NCBI GenBank assembly: GCA_028290545.1
Contig: JAQGJP010000104.1
Coordinates: forward strand, 1 to 64,000
DNA: 64,000 nucleotides
Source: Rhizobium sp.
Lineage (GTDB): Bacteria; Pseudomonadota; Alphaproteobacteria; Rhizobiales; Rhizobiaceae
Direction of reading: 5' to 3'
The first letter of the stretch is position 1; the number at the start of each line of letters is the position of its first letter. Positions 25,945 through 35,012 of this stretch are shown here, in pieces. The position numbers and the translations under genes were made by a program. The notes beneath the pieces were generated by a model. The model ran no database searches, was not told the origin of the DNA, and worked only from the letters and a program-made list of their open reading frames with translations.

Positions 25945-27531
25945 ATGAGCACTGAGGGCACACAGGCAGCGACCATTCACGAAGAGACCTCGGGCGATGG
26001 TGCCCGTCGCAGGCGCCCCGGAGGTCGTGGCGGCGATCGGACGCGCAAGAGCTCGGGTTCGTCCTACCTCAACCTCACCAACACCCGCGCGAAGACGGAG
26101 CTGCTTTCCGCCGATCAGATCGAAGCGATCCACAATGCATCGCTGACCGTCCTCGAAGAGATCGGCATGGACATCATGCTGCCGGAAGCGCGCGACCGGA
26201 TGAAAGCTGCCGGGGCATCGGCAACCCCGGGAACGGACCGCGTTCGCTTCGATCGCGGCCTGATCATGGACATGATCGCCACCGTGCCGAAGGAATTCAC
26301 GCTGCACGCCCGCAATCCGATCCGCAACGTCAGGATGGGCGGCAACAGTCTGGCATTCGGGCAGGTTGCGTCCGCGCCTTTCGTGTCCGATCTCGACGGC
26401 GGACGCCGGACCGGCAATCAGGCCGATTACCGCAAGATGCTGAAGCTCGCCCAATCCTATGACATCATCCACCTGAACGGCGGCTATCCGGTCGAGCCGG
26501 TGGATATCCACGCCTCCGTCCGCCATCTCGACTGCCTTTCCGACTGCGTGAAGCTGACGGACAAGGCATTCCACGCCTATTCGCTCGGCAAGCAGCGCAA
26601 CACCGACGCGATCGAGATCGCACGCATCGGTCGCGGCATCAGCATGGAACAGATGGAGCGCGAACCGTCGCTGTTCACGATCATCAACTCGTCCTCGCCG
26701 TTGCGGCTCGACGGCCCGATGCTTCAGGGCATTATCGAGATGGCCTCGACCAACCAGGTCGTGATCCTGACGCCGTTCACCCTTGCCGGTGCCATGGCCC
26801 CGGTGACGATTGCCGGTGCACTGGTGCAACAGAACGCTGAGGCTCTCTGCGGTATTGCGTTCACCCAGATGGTTCGTCGCGGCGCCCCGGCCGCCTATGG
26901 TGGCTTCACGTCGAACGTCGACATGAAAACCGGCGCTCCGGCATTCGGCACACCCGAATATATGAAAGCGGTGATCGCCGGCGGCCAGCTCGCCCGCCGT
27001 TACGGCTTCCCCTACCGCACGTCCAACACCAACGCCGCCAATACGATCGATGCACAGGCGGCCTACGAATCGGTGTTCTCGCTCTGGGGCGTGATCGAAG
27101 GCGGCGGCAATTTCGTCATGCATTCGGCCGGCTGGACCGAGGGCGGCCTGACCGCCTCCTTCGAAAAGTTCATCCTCGATGTCGACCTCCTGCAGATGGT
27201 CGCGGAATTCCTCAAGCCGCTCGACGTCTCGGAAGACGCGCTGGCGCTTGACGCCATCCGCGACGTTGGTCCCGGCGGTCATTTCTTCGGTACGGCGCAC
27301 ACGCTTGCGCGCTATGAGACAGCCTTCTATTCGCCGCTGATTTCTGACTGGCGCAACAACGAGACCTGGGTTGAGGCCGGTAGCCCGACGGCCTTCGACC
27401 GCGCAAACAAGATCTACAAGGAAACGCTCGCCAACTATGAGCGCCCGGCAATCGATCCGGCGGTCGAGGAAGAACTCGATGCTTTCGTCGCCAGGCGGAA
27501 GGCGGAAGGCGGCGTGCCGACCGATTTCTGA
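25945..27531 (+). CDS. MttB-family (non-pyrrolysine) corrinoid methyltransferase
   Basis: This protein of about 528 residues belongs to the trimethylamine methyltransferase MttB superfamily. Recognisable segments are LTVLEEIGMDIMLPEARDRM, FGQVASAPFVSDLDGG, LNGGYPVEPVDI and YRTSNTNAANTIDAQAAYES. No in-frame UAG codon occurs, so it is the pyrrolysine-free kind. Characterised members of that kind (MtgB and relatives) demethylate glycine betaine or similar quaternary amines onto a corrinoid protein. Partner corrinoid protein and reactivase genes are not adjacent. The first 35 residues are Arg/Gly-rich (RRRRPGGRGGDRTRKSSGSS). The ATG at 25945 is preferred; 25930 adds five residues. Substrate is unknown. 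Confidence 0.85.
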   Translation: MSTEGTQAATIHEETSGDGARRRRPGGRGGDRTRKSSGSSYLNLTNTRAKTELLSADQIEAIHNASLTVLEEIGMDIMLPEARDRMKAAGASATPGTDRVRFDRGLIMDMIATVPKEFTLHARNPIRNVRMGGNSLAFGQVASAPFVSDLDGGRRTGNQADYRKMLKLAQSYDIIHLNGGYPVEPVDIHASVRHLDCLSDCVKLTDKAFHAYSLGKQRNTDAIEIARIGRGISMEQMEREPSLFTIINSSSPLRLDGPMLQGIIEMASTNQVVILTPFTLAGAMAPVTIAGALVQQNAEALCGIAFTQMVRRGAPAAYGGFTSNVDMKTGAPAFGTPEYMKAVIAGGQLARRYGFPYRTSNTNAANTIDAQAAYESVFSLWGVIEGGGNFVMHSAGWTEGGLTASFEKFILDVDLLQMVAEFLKPLDVSEDALALDAIRDVGPGGHFFGTAHTLARYETAFYSPLISDWRNNETWVEAGSPTAFDRANKIYKETLANYERPAIDPAVEEELDAFVARRKAEGGVPTDF

Positions 27532-27598
27532 CACTGTTGCCATTTTTTGTCACCATCCTGCTTTAGGGTTTCGCCGAAACCGGATGCAGGAGGACGAC

Positions 27599-27967
27599 AT
27601 GGTTATCAGGGGAAGCTGCCATTGCGGCGGCACGAAATTCGAAGTGACGGAAGCGCCAGCCTCCGTCACGCGCTGTACCTGCAGCATCTGCTCAAAGCGA
27701 GGCGCTCTCTGGGCCTACTACGATCTGTCGAGATTCACGCTCCTGACGCCGAGGGAGAATGTCGCGTCCTATCGCTGGCAGTCCAAGACGGTCAGCCACA
27801 ATTTCTGCCCGGTCTGCGGCTGTGGCACATTCACCGAAACTCCGGATTGGTCGACCGGCGAGCCGGATTTCGCTCATCCCCGGATTGCCGTCAACGCCCA
27901 CCTGTTCGACGATTTCGACACCCAGTCCTTGCATGTGGAAGTCATCGACGGGAAAAACCTCTGGTAA
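27599..27967 (+). CDS. GFA-family zinc protein
   Basis: This 122-residue protein of the glutathione-dependent formaldehyde-activating (GFA/Mss4-like) fold has zinc cysteines in GSCHCGGTKFEV, RCTCSICSKRG and FCPVCGCGTF. Members were first described as S-hydroxymethylglutathione synthase, but many have unknown roles. A formaldehyde link would fit demethylation by the upstream MttB-family protein; this is inference. GCAGGAGG at 27587-27593 sets the start at 27599; an in-frame ATG at 27584 precedes that site. It lies 67 bp after the MttB-family gene. Confidence 0.88.
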   Translation: MVIRGSCHCGGTKFEVTEAPASVTRCTCSICSKRGALWAYYDLSRFTLLTPRENVASYRWQSKTVSHNFCPVCGCGTFTETPDWSTGEPDFAHPRIAVNAHLFDDFDTQSLHVEVIDGKNLW

Positions 27968-28262
27968 GTATTGTCTCGCAACCGCGAACAAATGCCCTTG
28001 ACTTTTGCCGTGATATGAACGACATGAGCCTCAGCTTTCCCCACAAGGGCGCCGCGTGAGCTGCCCGTGCGATGATGGACTTCGCAAGCTAAGGTGAAGC
28101 GCGGTAATATGTGTACCCCTCTCCCAGGGGACTGAATGCGCCGGAAAGCACTTCCTGAAACTTACAAGTTCCCAGATCACGCGGGGTTCTTGGGCCAGAC
28201 GCACCGGAAAGCAATGATGCTTCTCCGGCACGGTCGTTTGGTACCCCGAAAGGCTATTGAAA
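27968..28262 (+). other. Long structured leader before the DEAD-box helicase gene
   Basis: This 295-bp gene-free stretch holds several possible stems. A near-perfect one, CCGGAAAGCA / TGCTTCTCCGG, lies at about 28203-28227, and AACTT-AC-AAGTT near 28160. The string CCGGAAAGCA occurs twice (about 28141 and 28204). CCCCTCTCCCAGGGG gives another short hairpin near 28115. Long structured leaders are common for cold-inducible RNA helicase genes and allow autoregulation; that role is inferred here. Confidence 0.4.
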
Positions 28263-30035
28263 TTGACCAGCTTTGAAACGCTCGGACTTTCCAAACATAC
28301 TTTGCCCACTCTCGCCGCCAACGGCTTTGAAATTGCCACACCGATCCAGGCACAGGCCATTCCGCTGCTGCTTGAAGGCCGCGACATGGTCGGCCTCGCA
28401 CAGACCGGCACCGGCAAGACCTTCGCATTCGGCCTGCCGATCATCGAAATGCTCCTCAAGGAAGGCGTACGCGCCGAACCGAAAGCCGCCCGCGCACTGA
28501 TCCTTGCTCCAACCCGCGAACTGGTCAACCAGATCGCTGAAAGCCTGTTGCTCTTCACCCGCAAGACCGCCTTGAAGATCACCACCGTCGTCGGTGGCGC
28601 CTCGATCAACAAGCAGATTCAGATCGTCGGTCGCGGCGTCGATATTCTCGTTGCCACTCCGGGCCGCCTGCTTGATCTCTGCGAGCGCCGCGCGCTGTCG
28701 CTGACGGCGACCCGCATCCTGGTGCTCGACGAAGCCGACCAGATGCTCGATCTCGGCTTCATTCATGACCTTCGCAAGATCGTTAAAATGGTGCCGAAGC
28801 GCCGCCACACCATGCTGTTCTCGGCGACGATGCCGGCTGCGATCGCCGATATCGCCGAGAACTACATGGAAAATCCGATTGAAATTTCTGTCACGCCTCC
28901 GGGCAAGGCGGCCGACAAGGTCGAGCAGCAGGTCCATTTCGTTCTCGGCCGCGACCACAAGGCCGTGCTCCTGAAGGAACTTCTGCGCGCAAATCCCGAC
29001 AGCCTGTCGCTGGTCTTCGCCAAGACCAAGCACGGTGCCGAAAAGCTGATGACCCACCTTGCCCATAGCGGCTTCAAGGCGGCGTCGATCCACGGCAACA
29101 AGAGCCAGGGCCAACGCGACCGCGCGCTCAAGGGCTTCCGTGATGGCGAAGTCCGCGTTCTCGTGGCAACGGACGTTGCCGCACGCGGCATCGACGTCCC
29201 GGGCGTCAGCCACGTCTTCAACTTCGACCTTCCGAACGTTGCCGAATCCTACGTCCACCGCATCGGGCGCACGGCGCGTGCAGGGCGCGAAGGCATCGCC
29301 ATCGCATTCTGTGGCCCGGAAGACGTCAAGCTGCTGTTCGACATCGAAAAGCTGATGGGCACGCCGATCCCCGTTGCCAGCGGCGAACGCCCGGAATGGA
29401 TGGGCAAGAAGGCCAAGACCGGCGGCGAAGGCCATCGCGGCCAGCGCGAAACCAGCCGTGGTCCTCGCGAGCAGCGCGAACGTCAGGATAGCCATGCTGC
29501 GCGCCAGCAGCGCCCGGCACGCCAGCCACGCGAGCGTTCGAGCTTCGCCGAAGTCGAGGAACTGTCCGGCGGCGAATTCAAGCCCGTGCGCACGGAAATC
29601 CAGGGCGAACGCCGCGAGCATCACTCAGGCGAGCCGCGCCGTGAAAATCGTCCGGGCGAAGGCCGCCGCGAACGTCCGGTTCATGCCCATGGCGATCGTC
29701 CGGTCCGCACCGACCGCCCGGCCCATGGCGACCGCCCCAACCGGGGCGAACGTCCCGCGCAGGGCGAGCGCCGCGACACCCGCGTCCAGGGCGAGGAAGC
29801 AGCCAAGCGCACTGCGCCCGGCCATAACCGCCATACCCCGGCCCGCCATGCAGGCTTTGCCGATGACCGCAATCTTCTCGGCGCCGATGCTCCCGCCGAA
29901 GCCCGTCCGGCCCGCAAGCCTCATCAGGCCCCTGCAGCCGGCAAGAAGCCATTCAATGGCGGCAATCGCACCGAAGGCCGCAACGGCAATGGCGGCATGC
30001 GCCGCAACGCCAATTCCGGCAATCGCCAGGGTTGA
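28263..30035 (+). CDS. DEAD-box ATP-dependent RNA helicase (RhlE/DeaD type)
   Basis: This 590-residue RNA helicase has all the core motifs: Q motif GFEIATPIQAQAIP, Walker A AQTGTGKT, PTRELVNQI, TPGRLLD, DEAD, SAT, and HRIGRTARAGREG. The core ends at about residue 370. A basic tail of about 220 residues follows, rich in Arg, Gly, His and Pro, with imperfect repeats such as GDRPVRTDRPAHGDRPNRGE. This tail likely gives RNA affinity and may promote condensates. Such helicases act in ribosome assembly and mRNA decay in the cold. TTG codons at 28257 and 28263 are both possible; 28263 (MTSFETLGLS) fits homologues better. Confidence 0.93.
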   Translation: MTSFETLGLSKHTLPTLAANGFEIATPIQAQAIPLLLEGRDMVGLAQTGTGKTFAFGLPIIEMLLKEGVRAEPKAARALILAPTRELVNQIAESLLLFTRKTALKITTVVGGASINKQIQIVGRGVDILVATPGRLLDLCERRALSLTATRILVLDEADQMLDLGFIHDLRKIVKMVPKRRHTMLFSATMPAAIADIAENYMENPIEISVTPPGKAADKVEQQVHFVLGRDHKAVLLKELLRANPDSLSLVFAKTKHGAEKLMTHLAHSGFKAASIHGNKSQGQRDRALKGFRDGEVRVLVATDVAARGIDVPGVSHVFNFDLPNVAESYVHRIGRTARAGREGIAIAFCGPEDVKLLFDIEKLMGTPIPVASGERPEWMGKKAKTGGEGHRGQRETSRGPREQRERQDSHAARQQRPARQPRERSSFAEVEELSGGEFKPVRTEIQGERREHHSGEPRRENRPGEGRRERPVHAHGDRPVRTDRPAHGDRPNRGERPAQGERRDTRVQGEEAAKRTAPGHNRHTPARHAGFADDRNLLGADAPAEARPARKPHQAPAAGKKPFNGGNRTEGRNGNGGMRRNANSGNRQG

Positions 30036-30055
30036 TCGGTTAACAGCATGAATCG

Positions 30056-30086
30056 AAAAGGGGTCGCGATCGCGACCCCTTTTTTG
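30056..30086 (+). terminator. Bidirectional rho-independent terminator
   Basis: A perfect 14-bp self-complementary stem, AAAAGGGGTCGCGA / TCGCGACCCCTTTT (30056-30083), with extra Ts. It separates the convergent helicase and mntH genes and has U-runs in both directions. Confidence 0.93.
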
Positions 30087-30113
30087 CTTGTAGAATGCTT
30101 CAGATCGAGTTGA

Positions 30114-31463
30114 TCAGATACCCACGGCCAGATCGAACAGCAGCTTGATGTTCAACCCGGCGATGAACACCGCGATAAAATAGGCAATCGCTGTCAGCCA
30201 GCGCGGCGAGACGAGCGCGCCCATCTTGGCCTTGCTTGCCGTGAACATCACCAGGGGGAAGACGGCGAACGAAAGCTGCAGGGACAGCACCACCTGAGAC
30301 AGGATCAGCAATTTGCCCGTGCCGCTTTCGCCGTACCAGATGGTGACGATGGCGGCCGGGACGATGGCGATGGCTCGGGTCACCAGCCGCCGCGCCCATG
30401 GCGGTATCCGGAACTGCAAGAAGCCTTCCATGACGATCTGCCCGGCCAGCGTGGCGGTGACGGTCGAATTGATGCCGCAAGCGAGCAACGCGATCCCGAA
30501 CATGGTCGGCGCAATGGCGAAACCCAACAACGGGGCGAGCAGCGTATGCGCCTCGCCGAGGTCGGCGACATCGGTCCGGCCGGTTGTGTGGAACGCGGCT
30601 GCGGCAAGGATGAGGATCGAAGCATTGATCAGCAGCGCAAACATCAGCGCCACGGTCGAGTCGATCGTCGCATAGGTCAGCGCGCTCTTCTTCTCCTCGA
30701 CCGTGTCGCCAAAATCACGTGTCAATACGATACCGGAATGCAGATAGAGATTGTGCGGCATGACGGTGGCGCCGAGAATGCCGAGCGCCAGATAAAGCAT
30801 GTCCGGGTTCTTGAGGATTTCCGTAGTCGGTGCGAAGCCACGGATGACATCGCCCCAGACCGGATCGGCCATGAAAATCTGTACACCGAAGCAAACGGCA
30901 ATCACAGCCAGCAGGGCGATGACCAGCGCTTCGACCCAGCGGAAGCCAAGCTTCTGCAGATAAAGGATCAGGAAGACGTCAAGCGCGGTAATGATCACGC
31001 CGATTTCAAGGGGAATGCCGAAAATCAGGTTGAGGCCGATGGCCGTGCCGATCACCTCGGCAATATCGGTGGCAATGATCGCGAGCTCGGCCATCGCCCA
31101 GAGAACGTAGGCGACCGGCTTGGGAAAGGCATCGCGGCAGGCCTGCGCCAGATCGCGGCCGGAAGCGATTGCCAGCCGTGCGGTCAGCGACTGTAAGATG
31201 ATGGCAATGATATTGGAGATCAGCGCGACCGAGAGCAGCGTATAGCCGAACTTGGAGCCGCCGGCGAGTGAAGTCGCCCAGTTGCCCGGATCCATGTAGC
31301 CGACCGCGACCATATAGCCTGGTCCGACGAAGGCCGCCATCCTGCGCAAGGAAAAGCCGGTCGAGCCCTTTGCGACGATGATCGTGCGATGCACATCCGA
31401 CAGCGGTGCGTCGCCGCGTTCGGCCCGCCAGCCGCGAGTTTCAAAGTTCGTCTTCGCATCCAT
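30114..31463 (-). CDS. mntH: NRAMP manganese transporter MntH
   Basis: This 449-residue proton-coupled manganese/divalent metal importer of the inner membrane has the metal-binding helix 1 motif ([18 protein letters not shown]) and the helix 6 MPHNLYLHS. About eleven hydrophobic segments are present. It supports manganese supply and resistance to oxidative stress. The open frame extends upstream to 31625, but the ATG at 31463 ([12 protein letters not shown]) is the fitting start, and it lies just downstream of a promoter and palindromic operator. It is convergent with the helicase gene. Confidence 0.95.
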   Translation of the reverse strand: MDAKTNFETRGWRAERGDAPLSDVHRTIIVAKGSTGFSLRRMAAFVGPGYMVAVGYMDPGNWATSLAGGSKFGYTLLSVALISNIIAIILQSLTARLAIASGRDLAQACRDAFPKPVAYVLWAMAELAIIATDIAEVIGTAIGLNLIFGIPLEIGVIITALDVFLILYLQKLGFRWVEALVIALLAVIAVCFGVQIFMADPVWGDVIRGFAPTTEILKNPDMLYLALGILGATVMPHNLYLHSGIVLTRDFGDTVEEKKSALTYATIDSTVALMFALLINASILILAAAAFHTTGRTDVADLGEAHTLLAPLLGFAIAPTMFGIALLACGINSTVTATLAGQIVMEGFLQFRIPPWARRLVTRAIAIVPAAIVTIWYGESGTGKLLILSQVVLSLQLSFAVFPLVMFTASKAKMGALVSPRWLTAIAYFIAVFIAGLNIKLLFDLAVGI

Positions 31464-31478
31464 GTCGCACTCTTTGCT

Positions 31479-31497
31479 ATTGAGAATTATTCTCAAT
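31479..31497. promoter_or_regulatory. Fur-superfamily operator (Mur/Irr-like) before mntH
   Basis: A perfect 9-bp inverted repeat around one base, ATTGAGAAT-T-ATTCTCAAT, begins 15 bp upstream of the mntH ATG and overlaps the proposed -10 box. The pattern is close to Irr/ICE and Fur-type boxes. Rhizobial and Brucella mntH genes are known to be repressed by the manganese-responsive Fur homologue Mur. No regulator gene is in the window. Confidence 0.75.
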
Positions 31498-31522
31498 ATA
31501 TCTGCGAATTTAGAATTGACAA
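31495..31522 (-). promoter_or_regulatory. mntH promoter
   Basis: On the minus strand TTGTCA (31517-31522), a 16-bp spacer and TATATT (31495-31500) form a housekeeping promoter. Its -10 end overlaps the palindromic operator, a layout suited to repression. Confidence 0.6.
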
Positions 31523-31725
31523 GGGCCGGATGTAACTTTCGTCTGCACTGGGCGTTGATGCGATTGAAATACCGAACATGCCTGATGGTCGCATTGCCGC
31601 GACCAGCGGTCGCCCGATATCCCAAGGAGTTGCAGATACTTGAATGAAGCCACTTGATAAGTTCAGGGTTAGGCCGCCATATCTTCCGATATGTTTTGCT
31701 TTGAGCTTAACCGCAGTGCTCCCGC

Positions 31726-33180
31726 ATGCTTGATGCTTTTTCCAACTACTGGCCCTACATTTTCCTGACGGTTTCATTGACCGTCGGTGCGGTCGCTGCC
31801 GCGCATGCGGCGATGACCAAGGACGACGTGCGCGCGGCCACCGGCTGGGTCGGTGTCATATTGTTGTCGCCGATGCTCGGCGCCTTTTTTTATCTGATTG
31901 CCGGCATCAACCGCATCCGGCATACCGCGCTTGCCACCCGACGCACCGGTCGCCGGACATTCGAGAAGCAATCCAGCGAGCATGCGCTGGAGCGGGAGCA
32001 GATCACCGCGCAATTCGGCCGGCAATTCCGGGCGCTGAACATTCTTGGCGATACGCTCACCCGCTTCTTCATGACCACTGGCAATTCGGTGACAATGCTG
32101 GAGACCGGCGACCAGGCTTATTCCGAAATCTGCGAGGCGATCGACACGGCAGAAAGAAGCATCATCCTTGAAAGCTACATCTTCGACTGCGACGAGATCG
32201 GCCGCCGCGTGGCGGGTCATTTGCTGCGGGCGCAAGCACGCGGCATCAACGTGCGGGTACTCATCGATGCCGTCGGCGCACGCTATTCGGTACCCAGCAT
32301 CGTCAAATATTTGAGAAACCGCGGCCTGCAAGCCCGCACCTTCAATGGCAATGTCATCATGGGCTTGCGCCTGCCCTATGCCAATCTGCGCACCCACCGA
32401 AAGATCATCGTCATCGACGAAGACGTGGCCTTTACCGGCGGAATGAATATCCGCGAAGCCTTTACCAGCGAATTTGCCGGCGACAAAGCCAGCCTCGATA
32501 CGCATTTCAAGGTCACGGGACCGGTGGTCGGCGATCTCTTCGCCGTGGTCGCCGAGGATTGGCATTTTGCATCCGGCGAGAGGCTGGAGCAGATCGTCTG
32601 CAGCGGTCCGGATGGCGACGACGCGCCCTTGGCAACCTATGCGCGCGTTGTGTCTTCCGGTCCCGACGGCAGCCTGGAGACCAACCACAAAATGCTGATG
32701 GGCGCCTTCTCGGTGGCGCAGAGCTCGATCAGGATCATGTCGCCCTATTTCCTGCCGGATCGCGAACTGGTGAGTGCCCTGACGACCGCCGCGCGCCGGG
32801 GTGTCCGCATCGATATCGTCGTGCCGTTGGAAAACAACCTCAAACTCGTCGATCTCGCCATGACCGCGCAGTTCGATCAGGTGCTGAAAAATGGCTGCCA
32901 TGTCTGGCGCGTCGCCGGCACGTTCAATCATTCGAAATTGCTGACCATCGACGGCAACTGGTCCTACGTCGGCACCAGCAATCTCGATCCGCGTTCGCTG
33001 CGGCTCAATTTCGAAGTCGATCTGGAAATCCTCGACAATGATTTCGCCGAACTGGTCGAGTCGCGAATCGATGCGGCGATTGCCGAAGGGACTGAAGTGA
33101 TGCTGGGCGATATCAGCAACCAGCCGTTCCTGCTGCGGCTGCTGGGAAAAGTTATCTGGCTTGGCTCACCCTACTTGTGA
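31726..33180 (+). CDS. cls: Cardiolipin synthase (phospholipase D superfamily)
   Basis: This 484-residue inner-membrane enzyme joins two phosphatidylglycerol molecules into cardiolipin and glycerol. Two N-terminal hydrophobic helices (about residues 8-30 and 40-60) are followed by two HKD catalytic motifs: THRKIIVIDEDVAFTGGMN and FNHSKLLTIDGNWSYVGTSN. The size and layout match bacterial Cls. An endonuclease/exonuclease/phosphatase-family gene follows after 50 bp, a pairing seen in other proteobacteria. No clear ribosome-binding site precedes the ATG at 31726. Confidence 0.93.
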   Translation: MLDAFSNYWPYIFLTVSLTVGAVAAAHAAMTKDDVRAATGWVGVILLSPMLGAFFYLIAGINRIRHTALATRRTGRRTFEKQSSEHALEREQITAQFGRQFRALNILGDTLTRFFMTTGNSVTMLETGDQAYSEICEAIDTAERSIILESYIFDCDEIGRRVAGHLLRAQARGINVRVLIDAVGARYSVPSIVKYLRNRGLQARTFNGNVIMGLRLPYANLRTHRKIIVIDEDVAFTGGMNIREAFTSEFAGDKASLDTHFKVTGPVVGDLFAVVAEDWHFASGERLEQIVCSGPDGDDAPLATYARVVSSGPDGSLETNHKMLMGAFSVAQSSIRIMSPYFLPDRELVSALTTAARRGVRIDIVVPLENNLKLVDLAMTAQFDQVLKNGCHVWRVAGTFNHSKLLTIDGNWSYVGTSNLDPRSLRLNFEVDLEILDNDFAELVESRIDAAIAEGTEVMLGDISNQPFLLRLLGKVIWLGSPYL

Positions 33181-33230
33181 ACTCTTGGGCAGAACATACG
33201 TTACCAACAAAAGACAAAAGGAGAGACGGC

Positions 33231-34025
33231 ATGATTCTCTCGGCAATCCGCAATATCCGCAGACGCCCGACTTCGGCTCCGATGGCGAGTCTACGAATCC
33301 AAGGCGATCTCATCGTCGCTTCCTACAATATCCACAAATGCGTCGGCACCGATGGCAGGCGCGACCCGGACCGCATCGTCCAGGTCATCCAGGAGATCGG
33401 GCCGGATATCATTGCGCTGCAGGAAGTCGACACGCGTTTCGGCGAGCGCAAGGGCCTGCTGAATTTGCAGCGGCTGGATCACGATTGCGGACTGGTGCCG
33501 GTGCAGCTTTCCAAGATTTCCGCCGCCCATGGCTGGCACGGCAATATCGTCATGGTGCGCAAGGACATGGCCAGTGCCGTCCATGAATTCCATCTGCCGG
33601 GGCTCGAACCACGCGGCGCGCTGCTTGCCGACATCGATTTCGCGGAAGGCCCGGGCGTCCGCATCATTGCCGCCCATCTCGGCCTGCTGCGGCGGTCGCG
33701 GCGTCAGCAGGCCGAGCACCTGATCGGCATCATGAAGAAGCAAACGGCGCGGCCGACGCTGTTGCTCGGAGACTTCAACGAATGGCGCGTGGGCGCGCAG
33801 TCCTCGCTCAACTCGTTCAGAACCGCATTCGGTACGATGCCGGCGGCTGTCGCGAGCTTTCCGTCGCGCCTGCCCTTTCTCGCTCTGGACAGGATCATCG
33901 CCGACCGCCAAGGCCTGATCGATGCCGTGAGCGTGCACGACTCGCCCCTGGCGCGGGTCGCGTCAGACCATCTGCCGATCAAGACGACATTGCTTGGTCA
34001 GGCGCGAAGCGCCGCTGTGGCCTAA
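33231..34025 (+). CDS. Endonuclease/exonuclease/phosphatase-family protein
   Basis: This 264-residue EEP-fold hydrolase shows IVASYNIHKCVG, DIIALQEVDTRFGE with the metal-binding glutamate, LLLGDFNEWR with the catalytic GDFN, and VASDHLPIKTTL with the SDHxP histidine. Relatives cleave phosphodiesters in nucleic acids or phospholipids. Placement 50 bp after cls suggests a lipid-related role, as for clsB-linked YbhP; this is inference. GGAGAG precedes the ATG at 33231. Its end overlaps the convergent DMT transporter gene by 4 bp. Confidence 0.88.
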   Translation: MILSAIRNIRRRPTSAPMASLRIQGDLIVASYNIHKCVGTDGRRDPDRIVQVIQEIGPDIIALQEVDTRFGERKGLLNLQRLDHDCGLVPVQLSKISAAHGWHGNIVMVRKDMASAVHEFHLPGLEPRGALLADIDFAEGPGVRIIAAHLGLLRRSRRQQAEHLIGIMKKQTARPTLLLGDFNEWRVGAQSSLNSFRTAFGTMPAAVASFPSRLPFLALDRIIADRQGLIDAVSVHDSPLARVASDHLPIKTTLLGQARSAAVA

Positions 34026-34906
34026 GCTGCCTTCGGCTTTCTCCCCGCGAGCCAGACGCCGAACACCACGATAACCGTGCCGGCAATCATCCATGGGCCG
34101 AGCGGCTCGCCAAGGAAAATAAACGATTCGATCGCGACGGCCGGTGGCATCAGATAGATCAGCGACGCGGCACGCGACACCTGTCCACTTCTGATCAGAT
34201 AAAGCAGCAATGCCACGGCACCCATCGAGAGCGCAAAGACCGACCAGCCAAGCGTCAGGAACAGTTGCAGGCTGAAATCGAACTTCGGCTCATCGACCAG
34301 AAAGGCCAACGGGAACACCACCGCCAGCGCCCCGATATATTGCAGCACCGCCGTCGTCCGCATATCGCCACCCTGGACGAACCGCTTCTGGTAGAGCGTA
34401 CCGAGCACCGCGCCCATCATCGAGATGATGTTGACCGCAATCGGGAATGACCTTTCGGCAAAGACCGCGGCATCGACCCCTTCGAAGCTCGGCACCAGCG
34501 CCGTCACAATGCCGGCAAAACCGAGCAACAGGCCGAGAACCTGAATCGCGCTCAACCGCTCCTTGACCAGAATGGGTGCCAGGGCCGCCGTCATCAGCGG
34601 CTGAAGTGCGGCGATGACGCCCGAAACAGATGCCGGCACGCCATTGAAGATCGCCCACCAGACGCCGCCGAGATAGCAGCCGTGCAGCAGCAGGCCCGAC
34701 ATGAAGCCATGAAACATGAGTTTCGGATCGCGCGGCCACCGCGCGCCCATGATCATGCTGAAGATCGCAAATGCCACGGCTGCGGTCGCGAAACGCACGG
34801 AAAGAAATACCTCGGCGCTTGCATGGCCGATGCCGTAGACCGGTGCGATCCAGCCGGATGACCAGAGAATGACGAAGAGGATCGGCGCAATGCGCTCGAG
34901 GGTCAC
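34022..34906 (-). CDS. EamA/DMT-superfamily exporter
   Basis: This 294-residue membrane protein has about ten hydrophobic helices in two EamA repeats. The first starts near FVILWSSGWIAPVYGIGHASAEVFLSVR and the second near VNIISMMGAVLGTLYQKRFV. DMT transporters export small metabolites such as amino acids; the substrate is not predictable. It stands alone between the EEP gene (convergent) and the ChrR/sigma operon on the same strand, 106 bp upstream. Confidence 0.88.
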   Translation of the reverse strand: MTLERIAPILFVILWSSGWIAPVYGIGHASAEVFLSVRFATAAVAFAIFSMIMGARWPRDPKLMFHGFMSGLLLHGCYLGGVWWAIFNGVPASVSGVIAALQPLMTAALAPILVKERLSAIQVLGLLLGFAGIVTALVPSFEGVDAAVFAERSFPIAVNIISMMGAVLGTLYQKRFVQGGDMRTTAVLQYIGALAVVFPLAFLVDEPKFDFSLQLFLTLGWSVFALSMGAVALLLYLIRSGQVSRAASLIYLMPPAVAIESFIFLGEPLGPWMIAGTVIVVFGVWLAGRKPKAA

Positions 34907-35012
34907 GATTGATGCTCCGGGAGATTTTGATGGGAGGGACGCGTAAGCGTTGCGTTACTCCAAACCATTCCGGGAAACAAGCCGCGCCCGTGGCATAGCC
35001 GGTCGCGCAGGC

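Noticed and set aside
25945-27531. Pyrrolysine-containing trimethylamine methyltransferase
   Set aside because: No in-frame UAG interrupts the gene, so it belongs to the pyrrolysine-free branch.
25909-27543. Long minus-strand frame opposite the MttB-family gene
   Set aside because: Composition is typical of an antisense shadow in GC-rich DNA; the plus-strand product is a clear family member.
30114-31625. Extended N-terminus for mntH starting at 31625
   Set aside because: The extra 54 residues would run through the promoter and operator and have no similarity to NRAMP proteins.
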